The notes: a model not told the origin generated them from the letters alone. 35,907 nucleotides of DNA from Chloroflexota bacterium (GCA_026707145.1 JAPOXK010000011.1:1-35907); one strand, 5' to 3'; shown: positions 26,877 to 35,628, counted from the stretch's first letter. Numbers and translations are program-made.

Positions 26877-27626
26877 ATGTTGCAGCCGTTGGATGAATCC
26901 GCACCCAAAGTCGCGCTGGTCATCGCCGCCCATCCCGACGATCCTGAGTTCGGCGCGGGCGGGACCGCCGCGCTCTGGACGCGGCAGGGTTGGGAGTTTC
27001 ATTACCTCCTGCTGACGAACGGCTCCAAGGGCACCGCCGACCGCAGCCTGACGCAAGCGGAGCTGATCGCGCTGCGCGAGCCCGAGCAGCGCGCCGCTGC
27101 GAAGATGCTGGGAGTGAAGAGCTGCACGTTCTTGGGCGCTGAGGACGGCGAGCTCGAATACACGCGCGAAATGCTGGGAAGGGTGGTGCGTGAAGTCCGG
27201 CGCATCCGCCCGCGCGCCGTTTTCGCCAACACGCCGGAGATCGTCCTCTTTCCGACCGGCGGCACGCCGGACCCGGCGATGCCCGAGCACCTCGGGTTCA
27301 TCAATCATCGCGACCACCGCAATGCCGGCACCATGGCCATCGACGCCGTCTATCCCACCGCCCGTGACCACCTCAACTTCCCCGAGCATCTGCAGGAAGG
27401 CCTCGAGACCCACAACGTCGCCGAGCTCTACCTCTTCGGCTCGAACGCGCCCAACCTGGCCATCGATATCACCGAGGTCCTGCCGCTCAAGATCGATGCC
27501 CTCCGCTGCCATACTTCCCAGTTCGCCGACCGCGACGCGGAGTTCTTCGACTGGGTGCGCAACCGTTGGCGGGATGAGGACGGCCGCTACTACGAACGCT
27601 TCCAGCACGTCGTGCTCCCCTTCTAA
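26877..27626 (+). CDS. PIG-L/LmbE-family deacetylase
   Basis: A 249-residue zinc-dependent N-deacetylase of the PIG-L (LmbE) fold. The zinc and catalytic motif AHPDDPEFGAGG is at residues 18-29, and the third metal ligand comes from NHRDHRNAG. The family removes acetyl groups from sugar or thiol-sugar substrates (GlcNAc-PI, GlcNAc-inositol in mycothiol synthesis, GlcNAc-malate in bacillithiol synthesis), but the sequence does not show which. NUDIX follows 10 bp later, so the two are probably co-transcribed. Divergent from lexA. Confidence 0.92.
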   Translation: MLQPLDESAPKVALVIAAHPDDPEFGAGGTAALWTRQGWEFHYLLLTNGSKGTADRSLTQAELIALREPEQRAAAKMLGVKSCTFLGAEDGELEYTREMLGRVVREVRRIRPRAVFANTPEIVLFPTGGTPDPAMPEHLGFINHRDHRNAGTMAIDAVYPTARDHLNFPEHLQEGLETHNVAELYLFGSNAPNLAIDITEVLPLKIDALRCHTSQFADRDAEFFDWVRNRWRDEDGRYYERFQHVVLPF

Positions 27627-27636
27627 GCCGCCTGCC

Positions 27637-28164
27637 GTGGACCCGCTCTACTGCCCCCGCTGCGGCGCCCCGATCGGACGGCGCGAGGTTGCGGGGGTGC
27701 AGCGGCCGGCGTGCGGCCGCTGCGACTTCGTCCACTTCGCGGACCCCAAGCTCGCTGTCGTCGTGCTGGTCGAGAGCGGCGGGAGCCTGCTCTATACCAA
27801 GCGCAATCACGATCCCATGCTGGGCGCCTGGGCTTGGCCGGGTGGCTGGGTCGATCGGGGGGAGGTCGTCGAAGCCGCCGCCGTCCGCGAGGTGCGTGAG
27901 GAGACCGGCCTCGAGATCGTGCTGCAGGCACTCCTCGGCGTCTTTTCTCGCGCCGGCGAGCCCGCGGTCCTGATCGCGTACGGCGCCCGTGTGGTGCGCG
28001 GCCACCCACGGCCGGGGCCGGAAGCCCACGCGGTCCAGTTCTTTGCGCCAGATGCCCTGCCGCCGCCCGCTTTCCCTTCCGACGCCGAGATTCTCGCCGT
28101 CTGGCGCTCCCGCCGCCGGCGCGGCGCCGATCCTCAATTGACACCCTCAGAAGGCCGCTCGTAG
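27637..28164 (+). CDS. NUDIX hydrolase with N-terminal zinc ribbon
   Basis: A 175-residue protein. The N-terminal zinc ribbon is CPRCGAP and CGRCDF, as in NADH pyrophosphatase-like and related NUDIX proteins. The NUDIX box matches GX5EX7REUXEEXGU exactly: GGWVDRGEVVEAAAVREVRE followed by ETGL. NUDIX enzymes cleave nucleoside diphosphates linked to another group; substrate specificity cannot be read here. The GTG start at 27637 lies in a frame open further upstream. It follows the PIG-L gene by 10 bp, and its last codons contain the -35 element of the next operon. Confidence 0.92.
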   Translation: MDPLYCPRCGAPIGRREVAGVQRPACGRCDFVHFADPKLAVVVLVESGGSLLYTKRNHDPMLGAWAWPGGWVDRGEVVEAAAVREVREETGLEIVLQALLGVFSRAGEPAVLIAYGARVVRGHPRPGPEAHAVQFFAPDALPPPAFPSDAEILAVWRSRRRRGADPQLTPSEGRS

Positions 28165-28167
28165 CCT
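28138..28167 (+). promoter_or_regulatory. promoter for the acoA operon
   Basis: A consensus -35 TTGACA (28138-28143) and a TAGCCT -10 (28162-28167) with 18-bp spacing sit across the end of the NUDIX gene. Transcription would start about 65 bp before the acoA start codon. The -10 is a weak match, but the -35 is exact. Confidence 0.5.
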
Positions 28168-28181
28168 GACGCAGCGAAACG

Positions 28182-28199
28182 GGCGCCGGGGACGGCGCC
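28182..28199 (+). promoter_or_regulatory. leader hairpin before acoA
   Basis: GGCGCCG (28182-28188) pairs with CGGCGCC (28193-28199) around a GGGA loop. It lies between the candidate promoter and acoA, and also just after the NUDIX stop, so it could be a terminator for the NUDIX transcript or a 5'-leader structure. There is no U-tract. Confidence 0.4.
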
Positions 28200-28240
28200 T
28201 CCCCATAAGAACGCGCTCAAGTACGTGAGAGAGGCGGCGG

Positions 28241-29215
28241 ATGGATCTTTCGAACGACAAGCTGATCGAGATGTTCACGCGAATGACGCGGATCCGTGAA
28301 TTCGATGAGCGCGCGGGTCACCTGACCGAAGAGGCCAAAGTGGTCGGCAGCGTCCATCTGTACGTGGGCGAGGAGGCGTCCGGCGTCGGCGTCTGCGCCA
28401 CCCTGAACGATGACGACTACATCACCTCCACCCACCGCGGTCATGGCCACTTGCTCGCCAAGGGCGGCGACATGCGGAAGATGTTTGCCGAGCTCTATGC
28501 GAAATCGACGGGCTACTGCCACGGCAAGGGTGGCTCGATGCATATGTCCGACTTGGACCTCGGCATCCTGGGTGCCAACGGCATTCTCGGGGCCGGGGCT
28601 CCCATCGCCGCCGGCGCGGGCTTTGCCTGCAAGCATCGCGCCCGCGGGCAAGTCACCGTCTGCTTCTTCGGCGACGGCGCTGCCTCTGAAGGCGCCGTCC
28701 ACGAGGCGATGAACCTCGCGGCCACTTGGAAGCTGCCGGTCATCTTCGTCTGTGAGAACAACCTCTACGGCGAGTTCATGGCCTATAGCTCGCAGCACGC
28801 CATCGACGACGTCTCCGACATCGCTCAGGGCTACGGCATGCCCGGCGTCGCCGTGGACGGCCAGGACGTTCTCGCCGTCTACGAGGCCGCCTTCGAGGCC
28901 GTCGGCCGCGCCCGCCGCGGCGATGGCCCCAGCTTTATCGAGACGAAGACCTACCGCTATTACGACCACGTGGGCCGCGACTACGGCGTCGTGCCCCGGC
29001 CGGAAGAAGAGGTCAACTACTGGAAGTCGCGCGACCCGATCGACATCTTCCGCGCAACCCTCATTGAGCGCGACGTTCTCAGCGACGCCTCCGCGGACGC
29101 GATCACGCAGTCCGTTCGCGATGAGGTCGAAGCCGCCATCAAGTTCGCGGAAGAGAGCCCCGAACCGGAAGTCAGCGCCTTGCTGGAAGATGTCTACACG
29201 GAGGTCACGGCGTAA
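28241..29215 (+). CDS. acoA: 2-oxoacid/acetoin dehydrogenase E1 component, alpha subunit
   Basis: E1 alpha binds thiamine diphosphate and, with E1 beta, decarboxylates a 2-oxoacid or cleaves acetoin. Motifs visible are MTRIREFDERAGHLTEEAKV, SVHLYVGEEASGVG, THRGHGHLLAKGGD, STGYCHGKGGSMHM, and the TPP motif GDGAASEGAVHEAMNLAATW through VCENN. It has 324 residues, typical of AcoA/PdhA. The ATG at 28241 follows a GAGAGGCGG site. The stop overlaps the ATG of the first E1 beta (TAATG). The AcoX gene downstream favours an acetoin-type complex over pyruvate, but this is inference. Confidence 0.92.
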   Translation: MDLSNDKLIEMFTRMTRIREFDERAGHLTEEAKVVGSVHLYVGEEASGVGVCATLNDDDYITSTHRGHGHLLAKGGDMRKMFAELYAKSTGYCHGKGGSMHMSDLDLGILGANGILGAGAPIAAGAGFACKHRARGQVTVCFFGDGAASEGAVHEAMNLAATWKLPVIFVCENNLYGEFMAYSSQHAIDDVSDIAQGYGMPGVAVDGQDVLAVYEAAFEAVGRARRGDGPSFIETKTYRYYDHVGRDYGVVPRPEEEVNYWKSRDPIDIFRATLIERDVLSDASADAITQSVRDEVEAAIKFAEESPEPEVSALLEDVYTEVTA

Positions 29216-30216
29216 TGGCGGACCAAAAGAGAAAAGGCAAGAAGTTCTGGGCGGCGATCGCGGAAGCACAGTCCCATGCCATGGACGCGGACCCGGACAT
29301 CTTCGTGGCCGGGCAGGATATCGAGATGGGCGCCCTCTGGTCGACGGCGCGCGGCCTGCGCGAGCGCTTCGGACCGGAGCGCGTCCGCAACACGCCGCTT
29401 TCGGAGACCGCCATGGCGGGACTCGCCGTCGGCGCCGCTGTTGCCGGTATGCGCCCGATCGTCGAGATCATGTTCATTGACTTCATGGCCTGCTGTATGG
29501 ACCAGATCGTCAACCAGATGGCCAAGATGAAGTACATGTTCGGCGGCAAGGCGAAGCTGCCGCTCGTCATCATTACCCACCAAGGCGCCGGCACCGGCCA
29601 AGCCGGGCAGCACAGCCAGAGTCTTGAGGCCTGGTTCGCGCACATTCCGGGCCTCAAGGTCGTGATGCCCTCCGACCCCTACGACGCCGGCGGTCTCATG
29701 GCCTCCGCGATCTGGGACGACAACCCCGTCATCTTCATCACGAACAAGCGGCTGCTCGGCCTGCGCGGGGACGTGCCCGACGAGCCCTACCGCGTGCCGC
29801 TGGGCAAAGCGGCGGTGAAGCGCGAAGGGACGGACGTCAGCGTCGTCGCGACCGGGCGCCTGGTACAGGAGGCGCTCAAGGCGGCGGACGAGCTCGCCGG
29901 GCGGGGCGTGAGCGTCGAGGTCGTCGACCCCCGCACCCTCTCCCCCCTCGATAGCGAGACGATCATCAACTCGGTCCGCAAGACCGGCCGCGCCGTGGTG
30001 GCCCAAGAGGCGGTGCGGTTCTGCGGGTACGGCGCGGAGCTCGCGGCCCAGATCGCGGATGAAGCCTTCGACTACCTGGACGCGCCGATCAAGCGGATCG
30101 GAGCGCCGTTCAGTCCCGTTCCCTTCGCCCCCACCCTGGAGGCGGCCTGGATTAAGGGAAAGGGAGACATTATTGCCGCCATCGAAGAGATCGTCCCCGT
30201 CGGTGCGCCCGCCTAA
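29215..30216 (+). CDS. acoB: dehydrogenase E1 component, beta subunit (copy 1)
   Basis: E1 beta partner of the preceding gene. The active-site Glu lies in NTPLSETAMAGLAVGAAVAG, and the TPP/K-binding region contains IDFMACCMDQIVNQMAKMK. The catalytic His is in AGQHSQSLEAWFAHIPGL, and VEVVDPRTLSPLDSETI is the usual link region. Its 333 residues are normal. Its start overlaps the acoA stop by one base, so translation is coupled. A second, similar gene follows after 39 bp. Residues 96-116 are identical to residues 92-112 of that copy, and the DNA there differs at only two positions. Confidence 0.93.
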   Translation: MADQKRKGKKFWAAIAEAQSHAMDADPDIFVAGQDIEMGALWSTARGLRERFGPERVRNTPLSETAMAGLAVGAAVAGMRPIVEIMFIDFMACCMDQIVNQMAKMKYMFGGKAKLPLVIITHQGAGTGQAGQHSQSLEAWFAHIPGLKVVMPSDPYDAGGLMASAIWDDNPVIFITNKRLLGLRGDVPDEPYRVPLGKAAVKREGTDVSVVATGRLVQEALKAADELAGRGVSVEVVDPRTLSPLDSETIINSVRKTGRAVVAQEAVRFCGYGAELAAQIADEAFDYLDAPIKRIGAPFSPVPFAPTLEAAWIKGKGDIIAAIEEIVPVGAPA

Positions 30217-30255
30217 TGGGCGCGCTTCGCTTCATGAAGCGGTGGTGAGCTAGCC

Positions 30256-31245
30256 GTGGTCGCGGGGGTCAAGTACCGGAAGGCGATCGCGCAAGCGCTC
30301 CGCGACGAGATGGAGCGTCAGCCCGAGTCGTTCATCGTCGGGATCGACATTGAGCCCGGCGGCACTTTCATGACCAACGAGGGTCTGCTCGAGCGGCTCG
30401 GGCCCGAGCGCGTGCGCGATGCCCCGATCTCGGAGACGGCCCTTGTCGGTCTCGCCGTCGGCGCGGCGGCGGTTGGCATGCGTCCCGTGGTCGAGATCCA
30501 GCTCATTGATTTCGCGACCGTCGCCATGGACCAGATCGTCAATCAAATGGCCAAGATGAAGTACATGTTCGGCGGCAAGGCGAAGCTGCCGATCGTGCTC
30601 CTCACCCATCAGGGCGGTGGCCGCAGCATGGGCGCGCAGCACAGCCAGACGCTGGAGGCGTGGTTCTGCCACATCCCCGGCTTGAAGGTCGTCACGCCGT
30701 CCACTCCCTATGACGCCAAAGGGCTCATGGTCGCCGCGCTCCGCGACGATAACCCCGTCGTCTACATCACGAACAAGCTCGGCATCGGCATGCGCGGCGA
30801 GGTTCCCGAAGAGCTCTACGAGGTCCCGATCGGCCAGGCCGACGTGAAGCGCGCAGGCGAAGACGTGACCGTCGTTGCGCTGAGCTCAATGGTGCAAGAC
30901 GCCCTCGCCGCCGCCGCCGAGCTGGCGGAGCGCGGGATCAGCGTCGAGGTGGTGGACCCCCGCACGCTCTCGCCGCTCGACAGCGCGACGATCCTTGAGT
31001 CGGTCAGGAAGACCAGCCGGGTCGTGATCGCCCACGAGGCGGTGACCTTCTGCGGCTTCGGCGCCGAGATCGCGGCGCAGATCGCGGAAGAGGCCTTCGA
31101 CTACCTCGACGCGCCGGTCAAGCGCGTGGGCGCTCCCTTCAGCCCCGTTCCCTTCAATCCCACCCTGGAGAAGGCGTGGCTGCCCGGCAAGGCCGAGATC
31201 CTCTCCGCGGTCGAGTCGCTCATCCCGACGGCGCCCTCCGCCTAA
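30256..31245 (+). CDS. dehydrogenase E1 component, beta subunit (copy 2)
   Basis: A second complete E1 beta of 329 residues, tandem to copy 1. It keeps the key residues: Glu in DAPISETALVGLAVGAAAVG, IDFATVAMDQIVNQMAKMK, His in MGAQHSQTLEAWFCHIPGL, and VEVVDPRTLSPLDSATI. It differs most in the TNKLGIGMRGEVPEELYEV region and the C-terminus. The start is GTG at 30256, with only a weak upstream site. Both copies look functional, so the complex may use either beta with the single alpha, or two substrates. It could also be one subunit of a mixed heterotetramer. Confidence 0.92.
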   Translation: MVAGVKYRKAIAQALRDEMERQPESFIVGIDIEPGGTFMTNEGLLERLGPERVRDAPISETALVGLAVGAAAVGMRPVVEIQLIDFATVAMDQIVNQMAKMKYMFGGKAKLPIVLLTHQGGGRSMGAQHSQTLEAWFCHIPGLKVVTPSTPYDAKGLMVAALRDDNPVVYITNKLGIGMRGEVPEELYEVPIGQADVKRAGEDVTVVALSSMVQDALAAAAELAERGISVEVVDPRTLSPLDSATILESVRKTSRVVIAHEAVTFCGFGAEIAAQIAEEAFDYLDAPVKRVGAPFSPVPFNPTLEKAWLPGKAEILSAVESLIPTAPSA

Positions 31246-31258
31246 CCGGTCGCTGACT

Positions 31259-32266
31259 GTGCCGGGTACCGTCGGCATCATCGCCAATCCGGCCTCCGGA
31301 AAGGACATCCGGCGTCTCGTCGCGCATGCCTCGGTCTTCAATAACTACGAGAAGGTCAGCATCGTCCGGCGCGCCATGGTCGGCCTCGCTGCCGCCGGCG
31401 TCGAGCGGGTGCTCTACATGCCCGACACGTTCCATATTTGCACCAAAGCCGCCGCCGAGCTCGACCTGCCTTTCGTACTCGAACCGGTTGCGGACACTCT
31501 GCGCGCGGACGCGCTGGACACCGTCCGCGCGGCCACGGCGATCGAAGCCGCCGGCGCGGCCGCGATTCTCTCTCTCGGCGGCGACGGTACGAATCGCGCC
31601 ATCGCCAAAGGAGCGCGAAACGTGCCCCTCGTGGCCCTCTCGACCGGTACGAACAACGTATTTCCCACGATGATCGAGGGAACGGTCGCGGGGCTCGCCG
31701 CCGGCGCGATCGCCGCCGGGGCGGCCGACCCCGCCGTGGTCGCGCCGCGATGCAAGTGGATCGAGCTGGCGGTCGACGGGATCGGGCGCGATGTCGCGCT
31801 GATCGACGCCGTCGTCATGGCCGATGGCTTCGTGGCCAGCCGCGCCATCTGGCGGATCGATCGCGTGCGCGAGGTCGTCCTGACGCGCGCTATTCCCGAC
31901 GCCGTCGGCATGGCCTCTCTCGGCGGCTTCGTCGGACCCGTCAGTCCGGAAGACGACTGGGGTCTGCACCTCACCCTCGGCCAAGGCGGCCCCTGCGTGA
32001 CGGCCCCCATCGCTCCCGGCCTGTTCCGCCCTGTCCCCATTGCCGCCGTCCGGCGACTAGAATTTGGGGCGCGGGTCGCTGTCGCGGGACCCGCCCTCTT
32101 CGCCCTCGACGGCGAGCGCGAGTTCACCATCCGCGACGGCGAAGAGGCATCGCTTTACGTGACGCGGCTCGGTCCGCCCGTCGTGGATGCGCACCGCTGC
32201 CTGACCGCAGCGCAAGAGGTTGGGTTTTTGCGTTCGGATATCACCGCTGCCGTTCAGAGCGGCTGA
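31259..32266 (+). CDS. acoX: AcoX-type NAD kinase-fold protein
   Basis: A 335-residue protein with the fold of ATP-NAD kinases. The nucleotide site is LSLGGDGTNRAIAKGARNV followed by VALSTGTNNVFP, the form characteristic of AcoX. AcoX genes lie in acetoin dehydrogenase clusters of several bacteria; their biochemical role is unresolved in what I know. Other visible parts are the N-terminal VGIIANPASGKDIRRLV and the C-terminal ALDGEREFTIRDGEEASLYV. The start is GTG at 31259, 13 bp after E1 beta copy 2. Its place in this operon is the main reason for naming the cluster aco. A generic ATP-NAD kinase-like protein is the alternative. Confidence 0.85.
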   Translation: MPGTVGIIANPASGKDIRRLVAHASVFNNYEKVSIVRRAMVGLAAAGVERVLYMPDTFHICTKAAAELDLPFVLEPVADTLRADALDTVRAATAIEAAGAAAILSLGGDGTNRAIAKGARNVPLVALSTGTNNVFPTMIEGTVAGLAAGAIAAGAADPAVVAPRCKWIELAVDGIGRDVALIDAVVMADGFVASRAIWRIDRVREVVLTRAIPDAVGMASLGGFVGPVSPEDDWGLHLTLGQGGPCVTAPIAPGLFRPVPIAAVRRLEFGARVAVAGPALFALDGEREFTIRDGEEASLYVTRLGPPVVDAHRCLTAAQEVGFLRSDITAAVQSG

Positions 32267-32289
32267 GGGGCGCGCGAAAAGGGGGAAAC

Positions 32290-33498
32290 GTGGCTACGAC
32301 TGTCGTTCTGCCCAAGCAGGGCATGACCATGACCGAGGGAACGATTACCGAGTGGTTCGTCGGCGATGGCGACACCGTTGCTGAGGGCACGCTCCTCTAT
32401 AGCTTCGAGACCGAGAAAGTTACCTACGAGGTCCAGGCGGAGGCCGCCGGCACGATCCGCATCGTTGCCTCCGTCGAGACGACGATCGCTGCCGGCGGCG
32501 TCGCCGCCTACATTCTCGCGGCGGGCGAGGAGTTGCCCGCGGACGCGGGCGCGGCGCCCAGCGCCGCCGCGCCCCCGCCGCCGGCCGCGCCTGCCCCGGC
32601 AAAGCCGGAAGCGACCGCCGCGCCGCGCGCTGCAGGTGGGCGGGTCAAGGCATCGCCCGCCGCCAAGAAACTCGCCGCCGAGCATGACCTGGATATCGCC
32701 ACCGTGCCCGGCAGTGGGCCCGGGGGACGGGTTGTCGTCGAGGACGTGCAGAAGGCGATCGCCGCCGCACCTCCACCGGCCGCCGCGGCGCCTCCACCGC
32801 TCGAGGGGGCCATCCCCTACAAAGGGATGCGGCGCACGGTCGGTCAGCGCATGCACGAGTCGCTGCAGTCCATGGCGCAGCTCACGCTCACCATGGATGT
32901 CGACATGACGCGCGCCGCCGCTCTTCGCGCGGACCTGATCGAGGCATGGGAGAGCGAGGGGGTGCGGCTCACGTACACGCCGCTGGCCCTCCGGGCCGCC
33001 GCGCTCGCCTTGCGCGATCTGCCGCGCGTGAACGTTACGCTCGACGGCGATACGGTGCGGGTTCAGTCCGAGGTCCACGTTGGGATCGCGGTCGCGCTGG
33101 AGGAAGGCCTCATCGTTCCGGTAATCCGCAACGCGGATGCCAAGTCCTTGCGTCGCATCGCCGTGGAGGCGGCCGAGCTCTCCGCGAAGGCGCGCGACGG
33201 CGGCCTCACCCCCGACGACCTCACCGGCGGCACCTTCACGGTCACCGCGCTCGGCATGTTCGGGATCGACGCCTTCACCCCGATCGTCAATCCCCCGCAG
33301 GCTGCGATTCTCGGCATCGGCCAAGTGGCGGATCGTCCGGTCTTGGTGGGAGAGAGCGGGACGCAGATCGAGCGGCGCGCGTTCATGACCGCCAGTCTGA
33401 CGATCGACCACCGGATCTTGGACGGCGCTCCGGGCGCGCAATATCTTCAGGCCTTTCGGCGGTACCTGGAGCATCCCGCGCTTCTGCTCGGCGATTAG
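32290..33498 (+). CDS. acoC: dihydrolipoamide acetyltransferase (E2)
   Basis: E2 is the core of the complex and moves the acyl group from E1 to CoA. The lipoyl domain has Lys43 in FETEKVTYEV as the attachment site. An Ala/Pro linker (about 80-120) follows, then the peripheral-subunit-binding domain ASPAAKKLAAEHDLDIATVP. The catalytic domain ends with the DHRILDG motif (His374 and Asp378). It has 402 residues. The GTG start at 32290 follows AAAAGGGGGAAAC. Its frame is open upstream through acoX, but that sequence is unrelated. Requires the LipB/LipA pathway for lipoylation; lipB lies downstream. Confidence 0.95.
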   Translation: MATTVVLPKQGMTMTEGTITEWFVGDGDTVAEGTLLYSFETEKVTYEVQAEAAGTIRIVASVETTIAAGGVAAYILAAGEELPADAGAAPSAAAPPPPAAPAPAKPEATAAPRAAGGRVKASPAAKKLAAEHDLDIATVPGSGPGGRVVVEDVQKAIAAAPPPAAAAPPPLEGAIPYKGMRRTVGQRMHESLQSMAQLTLTMDVDMTRAAALRADLIEAWESEGVRLTYTPLALRAAALALRDLPRVNVTLDGDTVRVQSEVHVGIAVALEEGLIVPVIRNADAKSLRRIAVEAAELSAKARDGGLTPDDLTGGTFTVTALGMFGIDAFTPIVNPPQAAILGIGQVADRPVLVGESGTQIERRAFMTASLTIDHRILDGAPGAQYLQAFRRYLEHPALLLGD

Positions 33499-33512
33499 TG
33501 GGCGATCGAGCC

Positions 33513-34913
33513 GTGGCGGCCCCCTTCGACTTCACGGTCATCGGCAGCGGCCCCGGCGGCTATGTTGCCGCCATCCGCGCCGCCCAATTGGGGCTGAAGA
33601 CGGCCGTGATCGAAAAGGATCCGCTGCCGGGCGGCACCTGCTTGCACGTCGGCTGCATTCCCACCAAGGCCTTACTGCAGGCCGCGGAGGTGCTGGATGG
33701 CGCGCGGACCGCATCCCGCTTCGGCGTCAGGATCCCAGACGCGCAACTCGATCTCTCTGCCCTCAACGCCTACAAGGACAAGGTCGTCCGCTCGAACGCG
33801 AAGGGGATTCAGTATCTGTTCAAGAAGAACCAGATCACGGCGATCGGCGGACGCGGCCGGCTGGCCGGACCCGGTCGCATCGACGTCACTGCTGCGGACG
33901 GCACCACTGCGACGATCGAGAGCCGCGCCATCGTCCTTGCGACGGGCTCACGGGTCCGCGCCCTGCCCGGCATTGAGTTCGATGGCGAGACGATCATCAA
34001 CTCGGACGACGCGACCAAGATGCCGCGGGTCCCCGCTTCCATCGTGGTGTTGGGTGCCGGCGCGGTGGGGGTGGAGTTCGCTTCCATCTACGCGTCGTAT
34101 GGTTCGACCGTCACCATCGTGGAGCTGCTGCCGCGCCTCCTTCCGCTTGAGGACCCCGACCTCGGCGCCGAGCTTCAGCGGGCCTTCCAGCAGCGAAAGA
34201 TCGATGTGCACGTTGGCACCAAGGTGGAGAGCGTCGCCGTCGCTGCCGACGGTGTCCGCATCGCCGCGAGCACCGCGGCCGGCGCATCGCTCGACCTCAG
34301 CGCCGAGGTCCTGCTCGTCGCCGTCGGCCGCGCGCCCAACACGGATGATCTCGGACTCGAAACCGTCGCCGCCGCCGCGGAGCGGGGCGTTGTTCAGGTC
34401 GATGCGAGCATGCAAACCGCCGAACCGGGCCTCTACGCCATCGGCGACATCGTGCCGGGTCCGATGCTTGCGCACGTGGCCTCTCACGAAGGGATCGTCG
34501 CCGCCGAGCACGCCGCCGGCGGCAGTCCCGAACCCATCCACTACGACAAGATCCCCTCGTGCACCTACTCCCATCCGGAAGTGGCTTCGATCGGGCTTTC
34601 CGAGGAGGCCGCGCGTGAGCGTGGCCAGGACGTCGCCGTGGGCGTTTTTCCTTTCCAAGCGGTGGGTAAGGCCAAGATCCTCAATGACACGCTTGGCTTC
34701 GTGAAGGTGGTGACGGACAAGCAGTACGACGAGATCGTCGGCGTGCACATCATTGGCCCGCACGCTACGGAGTTGATAGCCGAGGCCTCCACGGCCCTCA
34801 GCCTGGAGGCGACGGCGGAATCCCTCTTCCAGGCCGTGCACGCCCATCCGACGCTGGCCGAAGCGCTGGGCGAGGCCGCGCTCGCCGCGCACGGGCGCCC
34901 CATCCACTTCTGA
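33513..34913 (+). CDS. lpdA: dihydrolipoamide dehydrogenase (E3)
   Basis: E3 reoxidises the dihydrolipoyl group of E2 using FAD and NAD+. Motifs visible are the FAD loop IGSGPGGYVAAIRAAQLGL, the redox pair C43/C48 in GGTCLHVGCIPTKALL, the NAD loop VVLGAGAVGVEFASIYASYG, YAIGDIVPGPMLAHVASHEG, and the His445-Glu450 pair in HAHPTLAEAL. It has 466 residues from GTG 33513. A GTG at 33498 overlapping the acoC stop (TAGTG) would add five residues and is equally possible. It is the last complex subunit before lipB. Confidence 0.96.
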   Translation: MAAPFDFTVIGSGPGGYVAAIRAAQLGLKTAVIEKDPLPGGTCLHVGCIPTKALLQAAEVLDGARTASRFGVRIPDAQLDLSALNAYKDKVVRSNAKGIQYLFKKNQITAIGGRGRLAGPGRIDVTAADGTTATIESRAIVLATGSRVRALPGIEFDGETIINSDDATKMPRVPASIVVLGAGAVGVEFASIYASYGSTVTIVELLPRLLPLEDPDLGAELQRAFQQRKIDVHVGTKVESVAVAADGVRIAASTAAGASLDLSAEVLLVAVGRAPNTDDLGLETVAAAAERGVVQVDASMQTAEPGLYAIGDIVPGPMLAHVASHEGIVAAEHAAGGSPEPIHYDKIPSCTYSHPEVASIGLSEEAARERGQDVAVGVFPFQAVGKAKILNDTLGFVKVVTDKQYDEIVGVHIIGPHATELIAEASTALSLEATAESLFQAVHAHPTLAEALGEAALAAHGRPIHF

Positions 34914-34935
34914 GGGGCATTGGCCTCGTTTCATC

Positions 34936-35628
34936 ATGGCGCGCTCCCTGCTTCTCCACGATCTCGGCCGTCTCCCTTACCGCGATGCGCTCGCCCTGCA
35001 GCGTGCGACCCGCGACGCGGTGCGTGACGGCGCCCAAGCGGACACGCTGCTCCTTGTGGAACACGCCCCCGTGATTACGTTGGGCCAGCGCGGGGATCGC
35101 CGCGGCATCCTCGCACCGCAGCTCCTTGACCAACTCGGCATTGAGGTCATCAAGACGGAGCGGGGCGGCAACGTCACCTATCACGGTCCCGGCCAAGTCG
35201 TCGCCTATCCGATCGTGGATCTGCGGCGTTTTCGTACCGACTTGCGCTGGTACGTGGAGCGGCTCGAAGGGGCCGTCATCGTGCTTCTCGGGAAGTACGG
35301 CATCGGCGCCGGCCGCGACGTTCAGCACGGAGTATTCACGGATCGCGGCAAGATCGCCTCGGTCGGCGTGCACGTCTCCCGCTGGGTCACGATGCACGGC
35401 GTTTCCCTCAACGTCGCGACGGATCCGGAGCAATGGCGGCTGATCGAGCCTTGCGGGCAGCCGGGCGCAGTCGCCACCTCCATGGCGGAGCACCTTGGGG
35501 TCGCGCCGCCCATCGCCGCGGTGCGAAGCGGGCTCGCGCGCGCCCTCGCCGCCGAGCTGCAGGCGGAACTCCGGCAGGATCGCCCGCCGCCAGCGCTTGA
35601 GCGAACCGGCGCAGGACGGACGGGTTAG
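34936..35628 (+). CDS. lipB: octanoyl-ACP:protein octanoyltransferase LipB
   Basis: LipB moves octanoyl from ACP to the target lysine of E2 and similar proteins, the first step of lipoate synthesis in place. Motifs seen are VEHAPVITLGQRG, ERGGNVTYHGPGQVVAYPI (catalytic loop), Lys139 in RGKIASVGVHV, and Cys173 in LIEPCG, the acyl-enzyme cysteine. It has 230 residues, in the normal range. It follows lpdA by 22 bp, so it is very likely in the aco operon and serves acoC. lipA, the sulfur-inserting partner, is not in the window. Confidence 0.95.
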   Translation: MARSLLLHDLGRLPYRDALALQRATRDAVRDGAQADTLLLVEHAPVITLGQRGDRRGILAPQLLDQLGIEVIKTERGGNVTYHGPGQVVAYPIVDLRRFRTDLRWYVERLEGAVIVLLGKYGIGAGRDVQHGVFTDRGKIASVGVHVSRWVTMHGVSLNVATDPEQWRLIEPCGQPGAVATSMAEHLGVAPPIAAVRSGLARALAAELQAELRQDRPPPALERTGAGRTG

